64,000 nt of DNA from Pseudonocardia humida (GTDB taxonomy: Bacteria; Actinomycetota; Actinomycetes; Mycobacteriales; Pseudonocardiaceae), in contig NZ_JAGSOV010000059.1 in NCBI RefSeq assembly GCF_023898865.1, positions 42,227-106,226 on the forward strand. Reading direction: 5' to 3'. The position numbers and the translations under genes are program-made. The notes beneath the pieces are model-generated. The model saw only the letters and a list, made by a program, of their open reading frames with translations, searched no databases and had not been told where the DNA came from. Positions 54,728 through 62,570 of the stretch are shown in pieces (position 1 is the stretch's first letter; every line of letters starts with the position of its first letter).

Positions 54728-55462
54728 ATGCCGCGCACTGGCGTGACCATCGGCACCGTGGACGGGGAGTGCGCGGCGACGCTGCACACCGCGTCGGCCG
54801 GCGGCGCGCCCGCCGTGATCCTGTTCCCGGACGCGGCCGGCGTCCGGTCGACGTTCCTCGTCATGGCCGACCGCCTGGCCGGGCTCGGCTACACCGTCCT
54901 GCTGCCCGACGTCTACTACCGCACGCCGTTCGCCCCGTTCGACCCGGCCACGGTGTTCGACGACCCGGACGAGCGGGCCCGGCTGGGCGCGCTGGTGCGG
55001 GGCCTCACCCCGGACATGGTCGTGCGGGACGCCGGCGCGTTCCTGGACTTCCTGGCCGGGCGCCCGGAAGCGACCGGCGAGGTGGTCGGCACCACCGGCT
55101 ACTGCATGGGCGGGCGCACCTCGCTCACCGTCGCCGGGCACCACCCGGAGCGGGTCGCCGCGGCGGCGTCCTTCCACGGCGGCAACCTCGCCGCCGCCGA
55201 CGACCCGGCCAGCCCGCACCTGCTCGCCGACCGCATCCGGGCCACCGTCCTGGTCGCCGCGGCGCGCGACGACCGCTCATTCCCCGCGGAGCAGCACGAG
55301 CGGCTGGAGAAGGCGCTGACCGGGGCGGGCGTGCGCCACCGCATCGAGACCTACCCGGCCGCGCACGGGTTCGCGGTGCCCGACAACGCCACCTACGACG
55401 CCGACGCCGACCACAGGCACTGGGCGGCGCTGGCCGAGCTGTACGGCGCGGCCCTCGGCTGA
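54728..55462 (+). CDS. Dienelactone hydrolase family protein
   Basis: 244-aa alpha/beta hydrolase with cysteine nucleophile C126 in TTGYCMGGRTSL (G-x-C-x-G-G), acid in AARDDRSFPAEQ and His213 in AAHGFAVPDNATYD, the dienelactone-hydrolase triad. N-terminal AVILFPDAAGVRSTFLVMAD and LLPDVYYRTPFAPFD are typical. ATG 54728 has GGGAGGCGGA directly upstream; a TAGCGT about 40 bases earlier may be its -10. Divergent from the SGNH gene. Could act on lactones or other esters; substrate not deducible. Confidence 0.9.
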   Translation: MPRTGVTIGTVDGECAATLHTASAGGAPAVILFPDAAGVRSTFLVMADRLAGLGYTVLLPDVYYRTPFAPFDPATVFDDPDERARLGALVRGLTPDMVVRDAGAFLDFLAGRPEATGEVVGTTGYCMGGRTSLTVAGHHPERVAAAASFHGGNLAAADDPASPHLLADRIRATVLVAAARDDRSFPAEQHERLEKALTGAGVRHRIETYPAAHGFAVPDNATYDADADHRHWAALAELYGAALG

Positions 55463-55491
55463 GGGCCCACGCGGCCGCGTCGGGCGGCCCG

Positions 55492-56376
55492 TCAGCAGGC
55501 CGTGGCGAGTCCCCGGACCGCGGGGCCGTCGACGGTCCAGGGCCGCGGGCCGCCGTGGCGCAGCCGCAGCCGGAACGCCAGCGCCGGGGGATCGGTGCGC
55601 CGGGGCAGGCGCGCGGCCACCCGGCCCGCCCGGACCCGGTAGCCGTCATCGGCGAGCACGGACGCGAGGTCGAGCAGGAGGTGGCCGGTGTCCGGGTCGG
55701 CGTCGCCGACCTCGGCGGCCTCCTCGACCAGCTCGCGGGAGCGCGTCGAGCCGGTGGCCGCGACGTGCCGCACGAGGAAGGCCGCCGCCTGCGGGGTCGG
55801 CGGGGAGTCCGCGGCGTGCAGCGCGGTCGCGGTGGCGTCCGCGGCCCGCAGCGCCGCCCGCACGCCCAGCACCCGGCCGGCGGCCAGCAGGACGAGGCCG
55901 GCCCCGGGGTCGGCCACCCCCTCCCGGATCAGCTCGTCGACGCACTCGCGGACGCGGCCGCGCGAGCGCGGGTCGCGGTAGGCCAGCCACAGCCGCAGCT
56001 GGGCCAGCCCGACCCCGGGGCAGCGCGTCGGGACGGCGGGGGCGAGGGCCAGTGCGCGCCAGCCCAGCGCCTTGTCGTCGACGGCGCGGGCCGCCTCCAC
56101 CAGCGCCCAGGCCGCACCGGAGGCGCCCGCCGGCCCGGGGACCGGGGGTGCGCCGCGGCCCAACGACCGCTCCAGCGCCGCGGCCGCCGTCCGCGTCGCG
56201 GAACGAAGATCCCGCCCGCCGCGAACGGTCGCGGCGCGGGCCAGCAGCATCACGACGTCGGGGGAGACCTCCGCCGTGCCGAGCGCGGTCGCGGCCACCA
56301 GCCGGGCGAGGCCGGTGTCGAGCGCGGTGTCGACGGTGTCGACGGTGTCGAGTGCCGGCTTGCGGACGGCGGCCAC
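55492..56376 (-). CDS. Helical hypothetical protein (294 aa)
   Basis: Not recognised. GTG 56376 follows AGGAGGAACCC. The product is almost entirely Ala/Leu/Arg-rich helices with paired-helix character (WALVEAARAVDDKALGWRAL, LAQLRLWLAYRDPRSRGRVR, LLLAAGRVLGVRAALRAA style segments), suggesting an alpha-solenoid/TPR-like fold, ending in a short beta-rich stretch (LAFRLRLRHGGPRPWTVDG). The N-terminus contains a short VDT-VDT repeat from a 9-bp DNA duplication. No signal peptide or membrane helix. Lies between the dienelactone hydrolase (convergent) and a STAS gene on the same strand. Confidence 0.65.
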   Translation of the reverse strand: MAAVRKPALDTVDTVDTALDTGLARLVAATALGTAEVSPDVVMLLARAATVRGGRDLRSATRTAAAALERSLGRGAPPVPGPAGASGAAWALVEAARAVDDKALGWRALALAPAVPTRCPGVGLAQLRLWLAYRDPRSRGRVRECVDELIREGVADPGAGLVLLAAGRVLGVRAALRAADATATALHAADSPPTPQAAAFLVRHVAATGSTRSRELVEEAAEVGDADPDTGHLLLDLASVLADDGYRVRAGRVAARLPRRTDPPALAFRLRLRHGGPRPWTVDGPAVRGLATAC

Positions 56377-56495
56377 GGGTTCCTCCTGCGCGGACCGGGG
56401 TGTGCGGTCACGCAAGAGCCTCGCCGGGGCCGGGGCCCGCGGTAATCACCGCGAGGGCGAGACCGGTCTCGCCGCGGGTAAGGGTCTTCTCACCC

Positions 56496-56852
56496 TCAGG
56501 CGAGTACCGGTCCGGCGTCGGCCGTGGTGGGGTCGTCGACCTCGTCGAGCACCTGCTCCACGCGCAGCGGCAGGGCACCGCGGCGGTCGGAGACGCCCCC
56601 GAGCACCAGCGCCGAGCCCGCGGCGGCGCACCGGTCGCGGACCCGCAGCAGCACGGCCACGCCCTCGGGCTCGAAGTGCCGCACGCCCGACAGGTCGACG
56701 GTGAGGGAGCCGGCCGCGGAGCGGGCCAGCACGCCCTCGCAGAGGCGGAGGAGCCGCGGGGCGCTGACGGCGGTCAGCTCCCCGACGACGTGCACGACGG
56801 GTGCGCCTTGGGACGAGTCCACGGCGAGCTGCATGAGGTGCCACTGATCCAT
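56496..56852 (-). CDS. STAS-domain protein lacking the phosphorylatable serine
   Basis: 118-aa stand-alone STAS domain: QGAPVVHVVGELTAVSAPRL, LTVDLSGVRHFEPEGVAVLL, then CAAAGSALVLGGVSDRRGAL. At the loop where antagonists such as SpoIIAA/RsbV carry D-S-S/T-G, this protein reads E-P-E-G (about residues 61-64), so it cannot be regulated by Ser phosphorylation there and may mimic the phosphorylated state. ATG 56852 has GGAGGAG, though 12 bases away. No kinase gene is directly adjacent; two lie 3-4 kb away. Confidence 0.82.
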   Translation of the reverse strand: MDQWHLMQLAVDSSQGAPVVHVVGELTAVSAPRLLRLCEGVLARSAAGSLTVDLSGVRHFEPEGVAVLLRVRDRCAAAGSALVLGGVSDRRGALPLRVEQVLDEVDDPTTADAGPVLA

Positions 56853-57156
56853 GACGAGCGCTTCTCCTCCGGCGATCGGGACGGCGTCGGCCGATCTGAA
56901 GGGTCGACCCGGCGGCGGGCGTCGGGTCGCCACGCCCACGCGGGCGGCGTGGACGTTCCCGGGAGTACCCGGTGATCGCCGGGGCGAACGTGTCCGCCGC
57001 AACATCGCCCCGGCGGGGGCGGCGCTACCAGCAGCCGAACGGTGGGGGCGGACACACGCTACGTAGCCGGCCAGCGTCCATCGGCATGGACTACGCGGCG
57101 GTGCGCCAGGTGTTCGTCGGTCCGGTCCCGCCCAGCCCGCCCGCACCGCGCGCACC
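56853..57156. other. Gene-free stretch between STAS gene and small membrane protein
   Basis: About 300 bp without a convincing gene apart from the short out-of-frame opening at 57086 described for the next gene. It should hold the divergent promoters for the STAS gene and the membrane protein; GTAGCCGG around 57064 is the only weak -10-like feature noted. Confidence 0.4.
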
Positions 57157-57423
57157 GTGCTGCCGGTCGGCCTGGGGGTCGTCCTGCTGGTCACGCTGCT
57201 CGTCGCGCTGACCTCCGGCGACGGCTCCGGCTACCTCGGCTCCTCAGACCCAGGCTCTGACGACACCGGCTCTGACGACACCGGCTCTGACGACACCGGC
57301 TCCGGCGCCGGCGGGTCGGGCGGCGGCACGTCGTTCTACGACGGCGGCTCGATCACGACCACCGAGGACGGCGAGCTGATCTACTCCGACACCGCAGGCA
57401 ACGGCTTCTCCACGGGCGGCTGA
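57157..57423 (+). CDS. Small single-pass membrane or secreted protein with GSDDT repeats
   Basis: 88 aa from GTG 57157: a membrane segment (VGLGVVLLVTLLVAL) followed by an acidic extracytoplasmic part with three GSDDT repeats encoded by near-identical 15-bp units around 57254-57300, then Gly/Ser-rich sequence and EDGELIYSDTAGNGF. No ribosome site precedes the GTG. An ATG at 57086 in the next frame opens with MDYAAVRQVFVGPVPPSPPA; a single-base frameshift near 57140-57156 would fuse the two into a more normal ~112-aa protein with a cytoplasmic N-terminus. Either the true start is as given or this is a frameshifted gene. Function unknown. Confidence 0.5.
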   Translation: MLPVGLGVVLLVTLLVALTSGDGSGYLGSSDPGSDDTGSDDTGSDDTGSGAGGSGGGTSFYDGGSITTTEDGELIYSDTAGNGFSTGG

Positions 57424-57456
57424 GGCAAGGCGGGGTGCTCCGCGCCCGTGCCGACG

Positions 57457-57487
57457 TTGCATTTCCTGCAATGATGCACGACGTGCA
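57457..57487. promoter_or_regulatory. Two adjacent palindromes upstream of the P450 gene, probable TetR operator
   Basis: TTGCATTTCCTGCAA at 57457-57471 and TGCACGACGTGCA at 57475-57487 are both perfect inverted repeats, in an AT-richer patch. A -10-like TAGCCT follows at 57498-57503, placing the second palindrome over the -35 region. The TetR gene downstream of the P450 is the obvious candidate ligand. Confidence 0.55.
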
Positions 57488-57563
57488 AAGTGCTGTGTAG
57501 CCTGGCGCCACCCCGACCGACGGGCGCCGTCCCGCGGCGGCGCCCGGGAACAGGACGCGCCCG

Positions 57564-58925
57564 ATGGACGCCCCCACCCACCACGCCGACCCGGAGCAGG
57601 CCCCCGAGCATGTCGCCGAGCCGTCGCCCGAGCAGTCGCCGTCGGCCATGCGACGCCTCATCCCGGAGGAGATGCTCGAACGCCCCGCCGCGTGCCCGTT
57701 CGACCCCGCCCCCGGTCTGGCGCGGCGGCGCGGGCAGGGCCCGGTGCAGCCCTTGGAGCTGCACAACGGCGCCGTGGCGTGGCTGGTGACCGGGTTCGAC
57801 GAGGCCCGCTCGGTGCTGGCCGACGCGCGCTTCAGCGCCGACCGCGTCCGCTACCGCGACGCCACCCAGCTGCAGCCGCACGAGGTCGCCGAGATGGCGG
57901 CCGCCGCCGAGCGCGGTGAGCCGGTGTGCCCGGCGCCGGTCGACAGCCGCGCCGACGGCATGTTCGTCTTCATGGACCCGCCCGAGCACACCCGGCTGCG
58001 CAGGCTGCTGACCGGGCAGTTCACCGTGCGCCGGATGAAGGCGCTGGAGTCGCGGGTGACCGAGATCGCCGTCGAGCACATCGAGGCGATGAAGGCCGCG
58101 GGCACCGCGGCCGACCTGGTGCCCGCCTACGCGCTGCCCCTGCCCTCGCTGGTGATCTGCGAGCTGCTCGGCGTCGACTACGCCGACCGCGACCGGTTCC
58201 AGGTCAACACCTCGATCGCGCTGAACGCGAACGCCTCCGACGAGGACCGCGCCCGCGCGGGCGGCGAGCTCTACGGCTTCATCGCCCAGCTCGTCGCGGC
58301 CAAGCGGGCGGCACCGGGCGAGGACATCATCTCCGGGCTGATCCAGGACGCCGAGCCGCCGCTGAGCGACGCCCAGCTCGTCGACGTGGCGCTGGTGCTG
58401 CTCGGCGCCGGGCACGAGACCACCGCGAACATGCTCGCCCTCGGCGCGTTCGCGCTGCTGCAGAACCCCGACCAGGTCGCCGCGCTGCGCGACGACCCCG
58501 CCGTGGTCGACAACGCCGTCGAGGAGCTGCTGCGCTACCTCAGCATCGTCCAGCTGGGGGTGAGCCGGGTCGCCACCGAGCAGGTCGCGCTCGGCGGCGT
58601 CACCGTCCCGGCGGGCGCCACCGTCATCGTGGCCACCCCGGAGGTCAACCGCGACACCCGGCACTGGACCGACCCCGACCGGCTCGACGTGCACCGCGAC
58701 CGCGTCCCGCACCTGGCCTTCGGCCACGGCGTGCACCAGTGCCTCGGCCAGCAGCTGGCCCGCATCGAGATGCGGGTCGGGTTCACCGAGCTCCTGCGCC
58801 GGTTGCCCGACCTGCGCCTGGCCGTGCCGGCCACCGAGGTGCCGCTGCGCAACGACATGCTGATCTTCGGCGTGCACTCGTTGCCGGTGGCCTGGTCCGG
58901 GGCGCCGGGTCCGGACGGCTCATAA
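57564..58925 (+). CDS. Cytochrome P450
   Basis: 453-aa soluble bacterial (CYP105/107-like class) P450. I-helix LLGAGHETTANMLALG (about 281-293) with the acid-alcohol pair replaced by His-Glu-Thr-Thr as usual in this group, K-helix E-x-x-R in VEELLRYLS (320-324), and the heme loop FGHGVHQCLGQQLARIE with axial Cys393. C-helix HTRLRRLLTGQFTVRRM. ATG 57564 is used; the first ~30 residues are Pro/Glu/His-rich. Needs ferredoxin and reductase, not encoded nearby. Followed 39 bp later by a TetR regulator and preceded by tandem palindromes. Substrate not predictable. Confidence 0.94.
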   Translation: MDAPTHHADPEQAPEHVAEPSPEQSPSAMRRLIPEEMLERPAACPFDPAPGLARRRGQGPVQPLELHNGAVAWLVTGFDEARSVLADARFSADRVRYRDATQLQPHEVAEMAAAAERGEPVCPAPVDSRADGMFVFMDPPEHTRLRRLLTGQFTVRRMKALESRVTEIAVEHIEAMKAAGTAADLVPAYALPLPSLVICELLGVDYADRDRFQVNTSIALNANASDEDRARAGGELYGFIAQLVAAKRAAPGEDIISGLIQDAEPPLSDAQLVDVALVLLGAGHETTANMLALGAFALLQNPDQVAALRDDPAVVDNAVEELLRYLSIVQLGVSRVATEQVALGGVTVPAGATVIVATPEVNRDTRHWTDPDRLDVHRDRVPHLAFGHGVHQCLGQQLARIEMRVGFTELLRRLPDLRLAVPATEVPLRNDMLIFGVHSLPVAWSGAPGPDGS

Positions 58926-58964
58926 TCTCCTCGCGCACCGCGCGCGGCACAGGAGGGGGTCCCG

Positions 58965-59717
58965 ATGACCGAGGCGGCCCTCCCCGCCGTCACGCCGACG
59001 ACGGGCACGCCCGAGACGCCCGAGGAGCCGGGGACGCGCGAGGAGCCTGAGACGCCCGGGCCGTCGGAGCCGAGCCGCCACGAGCGCCGCAAGCGGGCCA
59101 CCCGGGCGGCCGTGCGCGACGCGGCGCTGCGGCTCGCGGTGCGCCAGGGGGTGGAGCGCACCACGATCGAGCAGATCGCCGCCGAGGCCGACATCGCGGT
59201 GCGGACCTTCTTCAACCACTTCTCCGGCAAGGAGGAGGCCGTCGTCGCGGCGGCGGCCGTCGGAGCGGAGGCGTTCGTCGCCGAGTTCCGCTCCCGGCCG
59301 CCGCAGGAGTCGGTGCTGCGCGCGATCCGCGAGGCCGTGCTGGTCGCCATGGACCGCCACGACGCGGTCGGCCGCGACCACATCCGCGCGCTGCGGCTCA
59401 TGCGGGGGACACCCTCGCTGATGCCCCAGCAGATGGCCGTGCTCACCGTCCAGGAGGACGCGCTGGCCGCGGCCATCGCCGAGCGCATCGGGCCCGACGG
59501 CGGGCCGGGGCCCGGCCGGCTGGGCCGCGCCGTGCACGCCCGGCTGTGCGCCGCGGCCTCGCTGGCCGCGCTGCGGATCGTGCTGGACCGCTGGCTCGCC
59601 GGCACCGCCGACTCCGACGACCCGCCCCCGCTCGACGTGCTGCGCGCCGAGGCCGACGCCGCCCTCGCCCAGCTCGCCGCAGGCCTCGACCACCCCGGGC
59701 GCCCGGACGGCGGGTGA
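58965..59717 (+). CDS. TetR-family regulator adjacent to P450
   Basis: 250 aa. After a ~35-residue Thr/Pro/Glu-rich lead, the HTH reads RKRATRAAVRDAALRLAVRQ, then VERTTIEQIAAEADIAVRTF and FNHFSGKEEAVVAAAA, a canonical TetR N-terminal domain. The C-terminal ligand domain includes HIRALRLMRGTPSLMPQQMA, typical of MftR/actinorhodin-type TetR_C. ATG 58965 has a strong AGGAGGGGG. It probably shares a transcript with the P450 and represses it through the palindromes at 57457-57487. Confidence 0.93.
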   Translation: MTEAALPAVTPTTGTPETPEEPGTREEPETPGPSEPSRHERRKRATRAAVRDAALRLAVRQGVERTTIEQIAAEADIAVRTFFNHFSGKEEAVVAAAAVGAEAFVAEFRSRPPQESVLRAIREAVLVAMDRHDAVGRDHIRALRLMRGTPSLMPQQMAVLTVQEDALAAAIAERIGPDGGPGPGRLGRAVHARLCAAASLAALRIVLDRWLAGTADSDDPPPLDVLRAEADAALAQLAAGLDHPGRPDGG

Positions 59718-59742
59718 GCACCGGGGCCGTGGGACTGCTCGT

Positions 59743-60528
59743 CTAGGGCGGCGCGAACCCGAAGGGCAGCTCGAGGCGGTGCCTGCGCAGCAGGTCGGCG
59801 TCGGCGAGCAGCTCGCGGGTCGGCCCGTCGGCCACGATGCGCCCCTCGTCGATGACGACGCTGCGCGGGCACAGCTGCAGCGCGTAGGGCAGGTCGTGGG
59901 TGACCATCAGCATGGTGGTGCCCAGGCCGAGCAGCACCTCGGCGAGCTCCCGGCGCGCCACCGGGTCGAGGTTGGACGACGGCTCGTCGAGGACCAGCAC
60001 TTCCGGGCGGCACGACAGCACGGTGGCCAGCGCCACCCGCCTGCGCTGGCCGCCGGACAGGTGCAGCGGGGAGCGGTCGCGGTGCTCGAGCATGTCCACG
60101 GTGGCCAGCGCCTCGTCGACGCGGGCGGCGAGCTCGCCGGCGGCGACGCCGAAGTTGGCCGGCCCGAACGCGACGTCCTCGGCGACGGTCGGCATGAACA
60201 GCTGGTCGTCGGGGTCCTGGAAGACGATCCCGACCCGGCGGCGCACCTCGCGCACCGTGTCGCGGGCCACGGCCAGCCCGTCGATCGCCACCCTGCCCCG
60301 CCGCGGCACGAGGATGCCGTTGAGGTGCAGCACGAGGGTGGTCTTGCCGGCGCCGTTGGGCCCCAGCAGGGCCACCCGCTCGCCGCGGGCGATGGTCAGG
60401 TCGATCCCGTCGAGGGCCAGGTGGCCGTCGGGGTAGGCGTAGGTGACGCCCTCGAGGTGCACCGACGGCGGACCGGCGGCGCCGATGAGCTCGGTCGCGG
60501 GCCCGGTGCCCGCGTCGGCGGCGGTCAC
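59743..60528 (-). CDS. cbiO: Cobalt/nickel ECF transporter ATPase CbiO
   Basis: 261-aa energy-coupling-factor ATPase. Walker A LLGPNGAGKTTLVLHLNGIL, Q-loop VFQDPDDQLFMPTVAEDVAF (typical of ECF ATPases), signature LHLSGGQRRRVALATVLSCR, Walker B VLVLDEPSSNLD and H-loop VTHDLPYALQ. GTG 60528 overlaps the cbiQ stop. Last gene of cbiM-cbiN-cbiQ-cbiO, all joined by 1-4 bp overlaps. A single ATPase implies a homodimer. Confidence 0.93.
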   Translation of the reverse strand: MTAADAGTGPATELIGAAGPPSVHLEGVTYAYPDGHLALDGIDLTIARGERVALLGPNGAGKTTLVLHLNGILVPRRGRVAIDGLAVARDTVREVRRRVGIVFQDPDDQLFMPTVAEDVAFGPANFGVAAGELAARVDEALATVDMLEHRDRSPLHLSGGQRRRVALATVLSCRPEVLVLDEPSSNLDPVARRELAEVLLGLGTTMLMVTHDLPYALQLCPRSVVIDEGRIVADGPTRELLADADLLRRHRLELPFGFAPP

Positions 60529-61289
60529 GTCGTCAGCCAACCGGTCACCGCGAGCGCGGCGGCCACCGCCACCGGCGCCATGGCGGTCAGCCAGTGCCGC
60601 GGCGTCGTCCGGTCGGTGCTCAGCTGCGGCATCCGCCCGGCCCACCCGCGCGACAGCATCGCCAGGTGCACCCGCTCGCCGCGCTCGTAGGACCGCACGA
60701 ACAGGCTGCCGATCCCGCGGGCGGTGGCCCCGGCCTGCCACAGGAACCGCGGGTCGTGGCCGCGCGAGATCCGGGCCAGCCGCATCCGGCGGGCCTCGGC
60801 CGCGATGACGTCGGCGTAGCGCAGCATCAGGGTGGTGATCGTCACCACGATCGCGGGCGCGCGCAGGCGCTGCAGCCCCAGCAGCAGGTCGCGCAGCGGG
60901 GTGGTGGCCGCGAGGGTGAGCGAGGTCAGCACCCCGAGCGTGCCCTTGACCAGGATGTTCCACGCCCCCAGCAGCCCCGGCTCGGACAGCGACAGGCCCA
61001 GCCACTCGACCCGCGGGTCGGGGCCGGTGAGCGGGAGCAGCACGGCCAGCACCACGAACGGGGCCTCGATCAGCGCCCGGCGGGCCATCCAGCCCGGGGG
61101 GATGCCGGCGATCGCCCACACGCCGGCGAGCACCAGCAGGTAGCCGGCGAAGACCGGGAACGCCTCGCGCGGGGTGACGACCACGCAGACCACGCCCAGG
61201 AACGCGGCGACGATCTTGACCTCGGCCGGGAGCCGGTGCACCGGCGAGGTGCCCGGCAGGTGCAGCGGGTGGGAGTGCCCGGCGCCCAC
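60525..61289 (-). CDS. cbiQ: Cobalt/nickel ECF transporter T component CbiQ
   Basis: 254-aa membrane coupling subunit. It has about five helices, with the two Ala-Arg-Gly coupling motifs of T components: EARRMRLARISRGHDPRFLW and the later ERGERVHLAMLSRGWAGRM. The N-terminal HSHPLHLPGTSPVHRLPAEV (His-rich) is typical of metal ECF systems. GTG 61289 shares a base with the cbiN TAG. Confidence 0.92.
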   Translation of the reverse strand: MGAGHSHPLHLPGTSPVHRLPAEVKIVAAFLGVVCVVVTPREAFPVFAGYLLVLAGVWAIAGIPPGWMARRALIEAPFVVLAVLLPLTGPDPRVEWLGLSLSEPGLLGAWNILVKGTLGVLTSLTLAATTPLRDLLLGLQRLRAPAIVVTITTLMLRYADVIAAEARRMRLARISRGHDPRFLWQAGATARGIGSLFVRSYERGERVHLAMLSRGWAGRMPQLSTDRTTPRHWLTAMAPVAVAAALAVTGWLTT

Positions 61290-61678
61290 TAGCTCCCCGA
61301 CGTCCCGTCGCGGTCGGGCGGGGTGCCACGCCCGCGCAGCAGCCAGAACAGCCCACCGGCCAGCAGCGCCGTGACCAGCACGCCGATCACCCCGGCCGGC
61401 CCGACCGTGCCGTCGGCGCCGTCCACCGCGTAGTCGGCCAGCGGGCCCGAGCCCAGCGCGTGGTCCTCGGCGTTGCGGGCGATGCAGGTGCCCTCCAGCT
61501 GCTCGCCCGCATCGGTCTCGACGACGCTGCAGCCCTCGAGGGTCACGCTGTCCAGGCCGTCGGGGTCGGAGCTGGCGAAGTACGACAGCCCACCCGCGAT
61601 GAGGAGGGCGACCACCAGGAAGCCGACGAAGAAGCCGGTGGCGCGCCGGTCGCGGGTCGGTCGGGCCGGGCGGGTCAC
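61289..61678 (-). CDS. cbiN: Cobalt/nickel transporter auxiliary component CbiN/PDGLE
   Basis: 129-aa protein with two membrane helices (GFFVGFLVVALLIAGGLSYF and VIGVLVTALLAGGLFWLL) flanking an extracytoplasmic loop that begins ASSDPDGLDSV, the PDGLE motif of CbiN/NikN-type auxiliary subunits. Two Cys in EGCSVVET and EGTCIARN might form a disulfide. GTG 61678 overlaps the cbiM stop. Needed for uptake activity with CbiM in such systems. Confidence 0.88.
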   Translation of the reverse strand: MTRPARPTRDRRATGFFVGFLVVALLIAGGLSYFASSDPDGLDSVTLEGCSVVETDAGEQLEGTCIARNAEDHALGSGPLADYAVDGADGTVGPAGVIGVLVTALLAGGLFWLLRGRGTPPDRDGTSGS

Positions 61679-62409
61679 GCCGGGCTCCCCTCGGTGCGGG
61701 CCGGTGCGCCCGCGGGCTCGGCGCCCGCCCCGCGCAGCAGGTGGACCAGGTCGGGCCGGACCGAGGCGACCGCGCCCACCGTGGCCGCGGTGATGACGCC
61801 CTCGCCGATGCCGATCAGCGCGTGCAGCCCGACCATCAGCACCAGCACGGTGCCCAGCGAGGCGCCGCCCGCCCCGCCGATGGCGTACTCCACCACGAAG
61901 GCCAGCGCGGCGACCACCGTGTTCAGCAGGGCCGCGACGAAGGCGGTGGCGAGGAGCCCGGCGCGGCTGCGGCGGGCCACGCGGCGCAGCGCGACGGCGA
62001 CGCCGTAGCCGACGAAGACGCCGACGACGGCCATGTTGGTGATGTTGGTGCCCAGCGCGGTCAGCCCGCCGTCGGCGAACAGCAGCGCCTGGACCACCAG
62101 CACGATCGCGATGCAGAGGGTCCCGACCCACGGCCCGACCAGGATGGCGACGAGCGCGCCGCCGAGCAGGTGGCCGCTGGCCCCGGGCAGGATCGGGAAG
62201 TTGATCATCTGCACGGCGAAGACGAACGCGGTCACCAGCCCGGCCATCGGCGCGGTCCGGTCGTCGAGGTCGCGCCGGGCCCGCCTCGCGGCCAGGACCA
62301 GCGCGCCGACGGCGACGAGCCCGAACGCCGCCGCCGTCGGCGCGTTCACCAGGCCGTCGCTCATGTGCATGGCGGTGATGTGCTCACCGGTGGGGACAGC
62401 AGTGGTCAC
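61675..62409 (-). CDS. cbiM: Cobalt/nickel ECF transporter substrate-binding component CbiM
   Basis: 244-aa S component. The metal site at the N-terminus is MHMSDGLVNAPTAAA, with the conserved His two residues after Met; further markers are INFPILPGASGHLLGGALVA and LTALGTNITNMAVVG plus HALIGIGEGVITA. GTG 62409, with GGGAGG 7 bases upstream, is used, which puts ~15 residues before the MHMSDG motif; in CbiM the metal-binding N-terminus is usually exposed, so processing or the internal Met (62370) as start remains possible. First gene of the uptake operon; supplies cobalt for B12 or nickel for urease/hydrogenase. Confidence 0.92.
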   Translation of the reverse strand: MTTAVPTGEHITAMHMSDGLVNAPTAAAFGLVAVGALVLAARRARRDLDDRTAPMAGLVTAFVFAVQMINFPILPGASGHLLGGALVAILVGPWVGTLCIAIVLVVQALLFADGGLTALGTNITNMAVVGVFVGYGVAVALRRVARRSRAGLLATAFVAALLNTVVAALAFVVEYAIGGAGGASLGTVLVLMVGLHALIGIGEGVITAATVGAVASVRPDLVHLLRGAGAEPAGAPARTEGSPA

Positions 62410-62461
62410 GCGCAACCCTCCCGACGTGCCGACGAGCACCCGCACGGGTGATCGAGGGGTC

Positions 62462-62491
62462 AGCGTAGGCAGCGTGACCTGGCAGTCGCAA
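62462..62491 (-). promoter_or_regulatory. Promoter of cbiMNQO with overlapping inverted repeat
   Basis: On the minus strand, TTGCGA (62486-62491) and TACGCT (62462-62467) are separated by 18 bp, the best two-box promoter in the window. An inverted repeat TCGC-N9-GCGA (62486-62502) overlaps the -35 and may be a metal-regulator site. The ~50-base leader is too short for a cobalamin riboswitch. Confidence 0.5.
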
Positions 62492-62570
62492 ACTTCTGGC
62501 GATAGTCGGACCGCCGGACGGTCAGGTCGTCACATTACGGCGAGTGAACAGTCGCCAGCGGTCAACGGAG

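Noticed and set aside
62410..62570. Cobalamin riboswitch before cbiM
   Set aside because: The leader after the recognisable promoter is only about 50 bases and no B12-box sequence was seen.
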